From NCBI GenBank assembly GCA_030640565.1, contig DAOWJD010000052.1:1-9318 (forward strand): 9,318 bases of DNA, in the 5' to 3' direction. Origin of the DNA: Nanobdellota archaeon (GTDB lineage Archaea > Nanobdellota > Nanobdellia > Pacearchaeales > GW2011-AR1). A program made the translations under genes and the position numbers. Position 1 is the stretch's first letter. The number at the start of each line of letters is the position of its first letter. Positions 1 through 4,621 of this stretch are shown piece after piece. A model generated the notes under the pieces. It was not told where the DNA came from. It did not search any database and saw only the letters and a list, made by a program, of their open reading frames with translations.

Positions 1-528
1 AGCAGCCAGAGCTTCTCTGACAGTACTCTCCTTTACTCCTATCCTGAGATCTCCTATTAGAATTCTTACGAGATAAAGTGCCTCTATAGGAGAAGAAGAT
101 GTTAAAAGCTCTGTTATTAGAGATAATTTTTTGCTTACAGTTCCTTTTCCTTCTAATTCTGGAAGTTTTCTTAAATTTTCAAGAACTTTTCCTGTAGTTA
201 AAATATGGCGGTGAAGAGTTACTTGCTTTTTTTCTGCTGTGAGAACTTCTGCAACTTTTCCTAAATCTCCAATAGCTTTCCATTCGCTTACAACTTTTTT
301 TAACTCTGTTCCTGTTGCTTTTGAAATAGCCTTTATCGCCAGCTGATTGCTTATCCCAATTTTTCTTTTATCATATTCTGGATAGATATCTCCAAGCAAG
401 AGATACATGACGTCTCTATCTGATTCAGAGAGATGTTTTAAAAATTTAGAAAGAATGTCTATTTTTTCCAGACGTTTTGTTGTGCTGGATAATTCTTCAT
501 ATAATTCAGCGAGTTTTAAGTATCTCAT
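1..528 (-). CDS. lig: ATP-dependent DNA ligase, N-terminal part (partial)
   Basis: The first 176 codons of a gene running off the left edge. The translation begins MRYLKLAELYEELSSTTKRL and contains EYDKRKIGISNQLAIKAI and LYLVRILIGDLRIGVKES. This is the all-helical DNA-binding domain (DNA_ligase_A_N) of archaeal/eukaryotic ATP-dependent ligases, which seal nicks during replication and repair. The nucleotidyltransferase domain with the active-site lysine (KxDGxR) normally lies near residue 250, so it is outside the window and catalytic competence cannot be judged. The start ATG (528-526) overlaps the stop of the upstream small membrane protein as ATGA, a sign of translational coupling in one operon. 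Family assignment is strong; only the N-terminal domain is visible. Confidence 0.9.
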   Translation of the reverse strand, partial: MRYLKLAELYEELSSTTKRLEKIDILSKFLKHLSESDRDVMYLLLGDIYPEYDKRKIGISNQLAIKAISKATGTELKKVVSEWKAIGDLGKVAEVLTAEKKQVTLHRHILTTGKVLENLRKLPELEGKGTVSKKLSLITELLTSSSPIEALYLVRILIGDLRIGVKESTVREALAA

Positions 529-776
529 TTGTTCCCATACTTTTCATTTATTCTAATTAAACCATAAATTGAAGATATTATGAATACTCCTTGGAGGATT
601 ATAAAGATTAAATCATTAATATAAATACTATAGAGTTCTAAACATATTCCTCCTAGTATAAGTAAGGGATAAGTATATCGTCTTCTAATACTTTTTTTCA
701 TAGAAACCATAAATGTCCCAGAAATTATTGCCACTAAGCCAATGATAGCTAATATATGAAAAGTATTTATCACCAT
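525..776 (-). CDS. Small membrane protein of unknown function
   Basis: An 83-aa protein with three hydrophobic stretches: about residues 5-25 (FHILAIIGLVAIISGTFMV), 36-52 and 56-74. A basic KKSIRRRY loop follows the first, so that loop is probably cytoplasmic. The end (ISSIYGLIRINEKYGNK) loosely recalls the LYGL ending of small CBU_0592-like membrane proteins, but I would not assign it to that family without a profile search. It lies 24 bp after the DUF5661 gene and overlaps the DNA ligase start by 4 bp. An AT-rich TATA-like stretch (794-806) sits about 25 nt before the ATG, so it may have its own leaderless promoter. No link to ligation is implied beyond shared transcription. Confidence 0.72.
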   Translation of the reverse strand: MVINTFHILAIIGLVAIISGTFMVSMKKSIRRRYTYPLLILGGICLELYSIYINDLIFIILQGVFIISSIYGLIRINEKYGNK

Positions 777-793
777 ATTTTTTCTAAGAAATA

Positions 794-806
794 GATATTT
801 TTAAGG
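794..806 (-). promoter_or_regulatory. Possible TATA box for the small membrane protein/ligase operon
   Basis: The minus strand reads CCTTAAAAATATC, overlapping the stop codon of the DUF5661 gene. It is centred about 25 nt before the ATG at 776, the spacing seen for the clearer promoters in this window. The sequence is simply AT-rich, so this is one of the weaker promoter calls. Confidence 0.35.
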
Positions 807-1076
807 TTGTTTATTTTCCCAGAAATCTTCAGCTTGTTTTTCCATCTCGTTTAGTCTATCATAATAATCTGGAAATTCATTTAAGTGGGCTAGAGCAATT
901 TTACCTGTAATTAAAGGATTGTCATTTGAAACATTTGTATTTGAATCAACTGTTCCGTGTTCAAGCTCAATATCCATGCCATGCCTGAATTGTTCTACAT
1001 CAAACTTATCCCACTTTATTCCAAGTTTTTCTCCGACTTCTTTTGCCTGTTCTTCTGTAAAATGTTTTTTCTCCAT
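801..1076 (-). CDS. DUF5661 family protein
   Basis: A 91-aa acidic soluble protein. The translation has FTEEQAKEVGEKLGIKWDKF, then EQFRHGMDIELEHGTVD, then NPLITGKIALAHLNEFPDYY. This is the recognisable pattern of DUF5661: an AKE(I/V)G..LGI helix, a GMD(V/I)ELEHG core, and a GKIALAHL.E.PDYY motif. The conserved His and Glu residues could bind a ligand or metal, but no function is known to me. The ATG directly follows the eL15 stop codon with no gap. A purine-rich GAGGA in the last eL15 codons lies about 8 nt ahead, so translation is probably coupled to eL15. Length is typical for the family. Confidence 0.82.
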   Translation of the reverse strand: MEKKHFTEEQAKEVGEKLGIKWDKFDVEQFRHGMDIELEHGTVDSNTNVSNDNPLITGKIALAHLNEFPDYYDRLNEMEKQAEDFWENKQP

Positions 1077-1649
1077 TTATTTTCCTCTTCTTCCTTTTGC
1101 TCTTAAGCTTGGTCTGGTTTTCATTTCTCTGGATTTTTTTCTAAGGCCACGGGCTTTTTTTCCAGCGCTTGTAAGTCCCCTAAAAGGTCTTTTTCTGTTT
1201 TCTGGTTTTGTTATCCAATTGATTGTTTTGTCATTTTTTATTTCAGGTCTTTCAGGGTCCACAAAGATGACTTCATAAAAATAATGCATACCATCTTTTC
1301 CAATTAAATATGAGTTAAGTACTTCGAGATTTGTATATTTTCTCGCAGCCCTTTGCTCAGCAATCCATTGGTAATTCATTCTTAGGGTTTTTCGAGTGTG
1401 AAGTCTTTTGCTTCTTCGTCCTTTATTAGGTCGTGATCTTTTGTGTCCTCCTCTTTTTATTCTAACACGAACAATCACAAAACCTTTTTTGCTTTTATAT
1501 CCTAGAACACGTGCTCTATCAAGTCTTAATGGTCTGTCAACCTTTGTGATTGTCTGGGTTTTACGCCATTCAATCATCCTTTCTCTAAGGATTTTCACAT
1601 CTGGTTTTTTCCATGCTTCTTTCAAAAAGTGATACATTCCTTTTGCCAT
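1077..1649 (-). CDS. rpl15e: 50S ribosomal protein eL15 (L15e)
   Basis: A 190-aa, very basic protein of full family length. It begins MAKGMYHFLKEAWKKP and carries RARVLGYKSKKGFVIVRVR, the RGGHKRSRPNKGRRSK segment, EVLNSYLIGKDGMHYFYEVI and FRGLTSAGKKARGL, and ends in a Lys/Arg-rich tail. These are hallmarks of eL15, a large-subunit rRNA-binding protein found in archaea and eukaryotes but not bacteria. It is the clearest domain-level marker in the window. A TATA box at 1671-1679 is centred 26 nt before the ATG and no ribosome-binding site is visible, so the mRNA is probably leaderless. DUF5661 follows without a gap. Confidence 0.97.
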   Translation of the reverse strand: MAKGMYHFLKEAWKKPDVKILRERMIEWRKTQTITKVDRPLRLDRARVLGYKSKKGFVIVRVRIKRGGHKRSRPNKGRRSKRLHTRKTLRMNYQWIAEQRAARKYTNLEVLNSYLIGKDGMHYFYEVIFVDPERPEIKNDKTINWITKPENRKRPFRGLTSAGKKARGLRKKSREMKTRPSLRAKGRRGK

Positions 1650-1670
1650 GATTTATTGAGAAAAAGTTTG

Positions 1671-1679
1671 TTTAAAAAA
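1671..1679 (-). promoter_or_regulatory. TATA box of the eL15 gene
   Basis: The minus strand reads TTTTTTAAA, centred about 26 nt before the eL15 ATG. It lies in the 53-bp gap after the tRNA gene. This gives a transcription start at or next to the A of ATG and separates eL15 from tRNA transcription. Confidence 0.55.
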
Positions 1680-1697
1680 GTTGGGGTGGGATCGAAT

Positions 1698-1702
1698 AAA
1701 AA
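1698..1702 (-). terminator. Oligo-T terminator after tRNA-Ile
   Basis: On the minus strand five T residues immediately follow the discriminator base of the tRNA. Short T-runs are the usual archaeal intrinsic termination signal. It is short, so read-through is possible. Confidence 0.4.
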
Positions 1703-1738
1703 TGAGCCTGCTCGGATTTGAACCGAGGACCCCTACCT

Positions 1739-1776
1739 GGCTGAGATTAAGATAAGATCTTTTCCTGTCCTAATCC
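1739..1776 (-). other. tRNA-Ile intron 2 (canonical position 37/38)
   Basis: A 38-nt intron. The central helix pairs exon bases 32-35 (CUGA) with UCAG at 1741-1744, four Watson-Crick pairs. Bulges are UA|G and CC|A. An 8-bp inner helix joins GAUUAGGA with UCUUAAUC (one G-U). The outer helix is the anticodon stem itself, which is complete only after intron 1 has been removed. This is the standard archaeal tRNA intron site. Confidence 0.88.
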
Positions 1777-1783
1777 TATCAGA

Positions 1784-1819
1784 ATCACCTTCTGCTTGAT
1801 TTTTACATCAAGACAAAAT
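1784..1819 (-). other. tRNA-Ile intron 1 (position 30/31, non-canonical)
   Basis: A 36-nt intron inside the anticodon stem. Tested as a bulge-helix-bulge, tRNA bases C25-A26-C27-U28 pair with GGUG at 1786-1789 (three Watson-Crick pairs, one G-U). The 3-nt bulges are AC|A on the 5' side and AU|U on the 3' side. Inside, UUUUG pairs with CAGAA, and after one bulged U a 6-bp hairpin CUUGAU/AUCAAG closes the intron. The outer helix is short (G24-C32, A23-U33). Splicing here restores pair U31-G39. Confidence 0.82.
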
Positions 1820-1874
1820 GTAGTGCTCTAACCAGACTGAGCTACAGGCTCATTGAAATCTGAAGAAAAGAGAG

Positions 1875-1885
1875 ATTTATAAGTT
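1875..1885 (-). promoter_or_regulatory. TATA box of tRNA-Ile, overlapping the endonuclease stop codon
   Basis: The minus strand reads AACTTATAAAT, about 29 nt before the first tRNA base, so transcription would start a few nt before the mature 5' end. The TTATAA core is exactly the last Leu codon plus TAA stop of the upstream LAGLIDADG gene. Confidence 0.6.
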
Positions 1886-2542
1886 TTGCGAGTTCAAAAA
1901 ATCTTGATATTTTTTAAGATGTTTTGGATTTTCTGGACTAATATCCTTTATGAATTTATGAAACATCTTTTCTCCCCTAATAGTTATTATATAACTTCTT
2001 TTTCTGTTAAAGTCACGATTATACAATTGAGAATATCTTGTAGCACGTAGACCAATTTCATTAAATAGATTTAATAATTGTTCTGATAACTTAAATGAAA
2101 TAGTGGTTATATACAATCTAGGATATAATTTATTATTTTTTCTTTCTAAGTAAATCCCACCATCAGTATCAAATATACCTCTTACTACGGCTTTTTTTAA
2201 ATCTATACTAGTTAGAAATTCTTTTGGGATTATTATTTCATGTTTTTTACCTAATGGAAGATTAAATTTTTTTTTGAATTCAATTAAATTATCATTCCAT
2301 ATCTGAAATCCAATAACTCTTGTAGATGGCATTTCTCTTATTCTTAATTTTATATTAAACAAGTTCTCAAATAAAGGTTTAATTCTTTTTTCATAATGTT
2401 CTCTATCATCTTCAATATGGCCTCTAAGTTGATAAAATCCTTTTAATTTCCCTCTATTTTTGTAGAAATTCATACTTCCATCACTAATATGCCAACCAAC
2501 TTCTTCTGCGAGTTCTGTAGAAATATTAATAGGGATTTGCAT
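1877..2542 (-). CDS. LAGLIDADG homing endonuclease, free-standing
   Basis: A 221-aa protein with two LAGLIDADG motifs: LAEEVGWHISDG (residues 11-22, acidic D21) and AVVRGIFDTDG (118-128, acidic D127). Both metal-binding acidic residues are present and the spacing fits a single-chain, two-fold pseudo-symmetric DNA endonuclease. YPRLYITTISFKLSEQLLNL matches the strand and helix that follow the second motif. No frameshift or internal stop is present. No intein splicing residues flank it and it is not inside an intron: it has its own promoter and ends 25 bp before tRNA-Ile. The target is unknown. The adjoining two-intron tRNA makes a tRNA or intron target conceivable, but the present introns are too short to have carried it. 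It could also be an exapted DNA-binding protein. Confidence 0.87.
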   Translation of the reverse strand: MQIPINISTELAEEVGWHISDGSMNFYKNRGKLKGFYQLRGHIEDDREHYEKRIKPLFENLFNIKLRIREMPSTRVIGFQIWNDNLIEFKKKFNLPLGKKHEIIIPKEFLTSIDLKKAVVRGIFDTDGGIYLERKNNKLYPRLYITTISFKLSEQLLNLFNEIGLRATRYSQLYNRDFNRKRSYIITIRGEKMFHKFIKDISPENPKHLKKYQDFLNSQNL

Positions 2543-2558
2543 ATCAAAATAACGCGCT

Positions 2559-2576
2559 TAATCTTTATAAAGATTA
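2559..2576 (-). promoter_or_regulatory. Palindromic TATA box of the LAGLIDADG gene
   Basis: TAATCTTTATAAAGATTA is a perfect 18-bp inverted repeat with a TTTATAAA core. It is centred 25 nt before the ATG at 2542, which implies a leaderless transcript. The symmetry beyond the TATA core could also make it an operator through which a dimeric protein blocks TBP binding; that is inference. Confidence 0.6.
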
Positions 2577-2578
2577 CC

Positions 2579-3253
2579 TCACTCTCTTGCTTCAAGCTCA
2601 AGAATTAGTTTTTCTTTTGATAAATTATAATTTTTTACTGGTAGATTTATTGGAATTATTTTGTAATAAACTTTATTTTTTGCCAAGGCTTTTATTTCAA
2701 TGCTATTTTCAAGCTGAACTATAGAAACATCTTTTATTGATTTAACATTCGGCATGTTTATTTCATAAATAATCTTATTTGAAAATCGTCTTATATTTGT
2801 TTTAGGTTCTTCTTTTTTCAATCCAGTAAACTTCTTTGGATCTGATACTGGAAGTTTTAGATTCTTTACTTTTTTCTTTACCTGTTTTTCTTTTTCTTTA
2901 AATTCAGGAAGATTTCCAAAAGATGAGACCTTTATTTCTGGTGGCTTGTTTCCAGATGTATGAATGCTAATACTTACTCCTCCTTTTTTTATCTTTGGTT
3001 TTTTAGATTTATTTTCCATATTTTCAACATTATTGAATTGTTTGTTGAGATTTTTAAGAATTGTATTAAATAATGCATTAAATCCCATGGGGAGTTTCAC
3101 TCCTTCATTAGGCGAAAAATCATTTCTTCCAAGAATTCCCCATTCTTTATCATCTTCTAAAAAATCTCTAGTAGGAACTCTACAGTAAGGGCAAAAGTTG
3201 TATTTGTCATCTATTTTTTCCCTGCAATTTTTACATTTTTTCTTTTTGAACAT
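2579..3253 (-). CDS. Zinc-ribbon protein with C-terminal Hsp20/ArsA-like domain
   Basis: A 224-aa protein in three parts. Residues 7-24 form a four-cysteine zinc ribbon (C7, C10, C21, C24; KNCREKIDDKYNFCPYC). Residues about 55-150 are Lys-rich, low in predicted structure, with a short PKIKKGGVSISIHTSGN strand. The last 70 residues (IIYEINMPNVKSIKDVSIVQ, then NSIEIKAL, then YNLSKEKLILELEA) have the alternating strand pattern of an alpha-crystallin/Hsp20-like or ArsA C-terminal fold. It may be a chaperone-like adaptor; the client is unknown. A TATA box at 3274-3283 lies 25 nt before the ATG. The C-terminal domain call rests on pattern only. Confidence 0.75.
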   Translation of the reverse strand: MFKKKKCKNCREKIDDKYNFCPYCRVPTRDFLEDDKEWGILGRNDFSPNEGVKLPMGFNALFNTILKNLNKQFNNVENMENKSKKPKIKKGGVSISIHTSGNKPPEIKVSSFGNLPEFKEKEKQVKKKVKNLKLPVSDPKKFTGLKKEEPKTNIRRFSNKIIYEINMPNVKSIKDVSIVQLENSIEIKALAKNKVYYKIIPINLPVKNYNLSKEKLILELEARE

Positions 3254-3273
3254 ATGACATTAATATGATTTTT

Positions 3274-3283
3274 GTTTAAATAG
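3274..3283 (-). promoter_or_regulatory. TATA box of the zinc-ribbon protein gene
   Basis: The minus strand reads CTATTTAAAC in the 41-bp gap after the TrmB-like gene, centred about 25 nt before the ATG at 3253. No Shine-Dalgarno sequence lies between them, so the mRNA is probably leaderless. Confidence 0.6.
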
Positions 3284-3294
3284 TTTTGCGTGTT

Positions 3295-4005
3295 TTATTT
3301 AGCTATTCTCCACATTAGTTTGAAATATTTTTTATACCCTTCAGAGATATCTTTGTTCTTTATTACTATTGCTATTGGATTATCTTTGCTCCAAAAGATT
3401 ATCGCAACCTTATCTCTGTAAATATTTATTGCTAATGGGGAAGTATATTTTTTTGGAAGATATTTTATTTCTGCTAAAGGAATCTTGGGCTTTTTGTCTA
3501 ATTTATTAAAAATTATTCTTGCTTTAATTTTTTGTTTACGTCTCTTAACATCAAACCATTTAAAATAAAATTCTAAAATTTCGTATGCTAGTGGAGAAGC
3601 ACCAAGAATGAGAATCTCTTTTGTTCCTTGTTTTAACTGGTCTTCCATTACTGTTTTGAGACCTTGTTTTCCTTTGTAGAAATTTGTCTCTTGTTTTTCT
3701 TGGGTTTTTGTGTAAAGAAGCATCATCTCTGAAAGACTATTGTTTATCAAATTTTCTTTTTCTTTAATTATGCCTAGAAATTTTTCAGGAGAAGCAGCTT
3801 CAAAGAATCTTCGATTATTCTTCAAAATATAGCCAATAAGTCCTTTTTGAATCAACATTTCTGTTGTATCATAAACTGTTCGTCTGTGTAAACCTGTTTT
3901 TCTAGATATCTGTCCTGCTAAGCTTGGGCCTAATTCAAGTAATGCCTGATAAATTAAGGATTCGTTGTGAGTGAGTCCGAATTGTTTAAACACTTCTATA
4001 TTCAT
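3295..4005 (-). CDS. TrmB-family transcriptional regulator
   Basis: A 236-aa protein. The first 75 residues form a winged helix-turn-helix: FGLTHNESLIYQALLELGPS, then LAGQISRKTGLHRRTVYDTT and the wing LIGYILKNNRRFFEAASPEK, as in the TrmB/Sugar_transport HTH family. Residues about 76-105 are a helical linker with coiled-coil character. The remainder (NFYKGKQGLKTVMEDQLK, EILILGASPLAYEIL, IFWSKDNPIAIVI) matches the phospholipase-D-like effector region common in short TrmB proteins of archaea. It lacks the maltose-binding C-terminal domain of Thermococcus TrmB, so a sugar ligand should not be assumed. It diverges from the 159-aa gene, with a palindrome between them that may be its operator. A TATA box 26 nt ahead suggests a leaderless mRNA. 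Confidence 0.88.
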   Translation of the reverse strand: MNIEVFKQFGLTHNESLIYQALLELGPSLAGQISRKTGLHRRTVYDTTEMLIQKGLIGYILKNNRRFFEAASPEKFLGIIKEKENLINNSLSEMMLLYTKTQEKQETNFYKGKQGLKTVMEDQLKQGTKEILILGASPLAYEILEFYFKWFDVKRRKQKIKARIIFNKLDKKPKIPLAEIKYLPKKYTSPLAINIYRDKVAIIFWSKDNPIAIVIKNKDISEGYKKYFKLMWRIAK

Positions 4006-4025
4006 GAAATCTTAAAGAATTTAAT

Positions 4026-4036
4026 CTATTTAAATG
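4026..4036 (-). promoter_or_regulatory. TATA box of the TrmB-like gene
   Basis: The minus strand reads CATTTAAATAG, centred 26 nt before the ATG at 4005. The neighbouring palindrome (4038-4053) begins two bases upstream, over the expected BRE position. Confidence 0.6.
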
Positions 4037-4037
4037 T

Positions 4038-4053
4038 GGTGATTTTTATCACC
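4038..4053. promoter_or_regulatory. Palindromic operator candidate in the TrmB divergon
   Basis: GGTGAT-tttt-ATCACC is a perfect 6-bp inverted repeat with a 4-base spacer. It lies between the divergent TrmB-like gene and the 159-aa gene. It abuts the TATA box of the regulator on its upstream side and lies about 50 bp ahead of the other gene's start. A dimeric winged-HTH protein could bind it and control both promoters. As RNA it could form only a short hairpin. Confidence 0.5.
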
Positions 4054-4101
4054 TCTTAAATTAATTTACTATTTTTGGCTTATTTTATTAACTAAATTCA
4101 T

Positions 4102-4106
4102 GGAGG
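4102..4106 (+). promoter_or_regulatory. Shine-Dalgarno site deciding the start at 4112
   Basis: GGAGG lies 5 nt before ATG 4112 and inside the alternative reading from ATG 4100. It is the best ribosome-binding site in a window where most starts look leaderless, so this gene is probably translated from a leadered mRNA. Confidence 0.55.
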
Positions 4107-4111
4107 ATAAA

Positions 4112-4591
4112 ATGACTGAAAAATTAGAAAGACAAGTGATTGAAATTGTTGCATTAGATAGAATTGATAAACCAATTTCAAGCATGTCTGGAAAACTCAA
4201 GAGAAGAAAACCAAAATTAGCTAAAAAGGTTAATCTCTCTGATTTTGAGAACCATTATGATGGTAACAGAGTCTGGGCTAGAGTCCAGGATGATGATGAA
4301 CTCAAAGCTAGGGGTTTGAAAGAAGGAATCGAAAAGTTTGAAAGCAAATTCCCAAAGTATGGAAGAATTCTTAAAGGATATATAGAAGAACAAAGAACAA
4401 TTAGAGAAACTCACCTTTATTTTGGAATGCAAGATAATTGTAAAATAACTTCTAGCGATTACCTTGGGATTATGCAAAATCTTGGTTTTAGCCAAGCTAT
4501 TTCAAAAAGACTTTATCCAGAGTTAATGGATATAAGTAGGAAACTATCTAGAAAAAGAAATGAAATAGAAAGAAGTATTTTAATTGGTTAA
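4112..4591 (+). CDS. Unrecognised 159-aa protein divergent from the TrmB-like gene
   Basis: I do not recognise this protein. It is soluble, mostly helical and rich in Lys/Arg, with no signal peptide or membrane segment. Visible landmarks are a basic stretch GKLKRRKPKLAKK near residue 30, an aromatic HYDGNRVWARVQDDDE segment, a helical KFESKFPKYGRILKGYIEEQ region, and a basic C-terminal helix SRKLSRKRNEIERS. I place the start at 4112 because a perfect GGAGG (4102-4106) precedes it by 5 nt. An in-frame ATG at 4100 would add four residues and overlap that site. The basic character fits nucleic-acid binding, but that is only a guess. Its arrangement with the TrmB-like gene suggests it may be a regulatory target. 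The MetRS promoter begins right at its stop codon. Confidence 0.72.
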   Translation: MTEKLERQVIEIVALDRIDKPISSMSGKLKRRKPKLAKKVNLSDFENHYDGNRVWARVQDDDELKARGLKEGIEKFESKFPKYGRILKGYIEEQRTIRETHLYFGMQDNCKITSSDYLGIMQNLGFSQAISKRLYPELMDISRKLSRKRNEIERSILIG

Positions 4592-4592
4592 G

Positions 4593-4601
4593 TTTTTATA
4601 C
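4593..4601 (+). promoter_or_regulatory. TATA box of the MetRS gene
   Basis: TTTTTATAC starts directly after the stop codon of the preceding gene and is centred 25 nt before the ATG at 4622. A pyrimidine-rich stretch lies between and contains no ribosome-binding site, so the transcript is probably leaderless. Confidence 0.6.
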
Positions 4602-4621
4602 TTCTTCCTTTTTTCTTTTTT

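Larger units (their letters stand above)
1703..1851 (-). tRNA. tRNA-Ile(GAU), interrupted by two introns
   Basis: Ends pair perfectly: acceptor GAGCCTG (1851-1845) with CAGGCTC (1710-1704), discriminator A at 1703, no encoded CCA. The D-arm is GCTC-AGTCTGGTTA-GAGC and the T-arm CTCGG-TTCAAAT-CCGAG. The 149-nt gene is 74 nt longer than a 75-nt tRNA. Reading it as one intron gives no acceptable anticodon arm: U37 or C37, a missing U33, or a 31:39 mismatch. Removing two introns (1784-1819 and 1739-1776) leaves stem CTACT/GGTAG and loop CTGATAA, the standard isoleucine loop with anticodon GAT. Exons are 1820-1851, 1777-1783 (7 nt, containing the anticodon) and 1703-1738. The splice sites were deduced by hand from base pairing; the double-intron reading is well supported by two independent bulge-helix-bulge motifs. 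Confidence 0.93.

Noticed and set aside
919..1632. Plus-strand open frames over the DUF5661 and eL15 genes
   Set aside because: They lie opposite well-recognised genes, have low-complexity hydrophobic or Ser/Phe-rich translations, and match no family pattern. They are antisense shadows.
1703..1851. Single 74-nt intron giving anticodon TTG (Gln), TTC (Glu) or TGC (Ala)
   Set aside because: Each reading gives a pyrimidine at position 37 or a 31:39 mismatch, and where I tested it the bulge-helix-bulge does not form. The two-intron solution meets every requirement.
1877..2542. The LAGLIDADG gene as an intein or as part of a tRNA intron
   Set aside because: It has its own start, stop and TATA box, no flanking extein sequence or splicing residues, and lies 25 bp outside the tRNA gene. 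The tRNA introns are only 36 and 38 nt.
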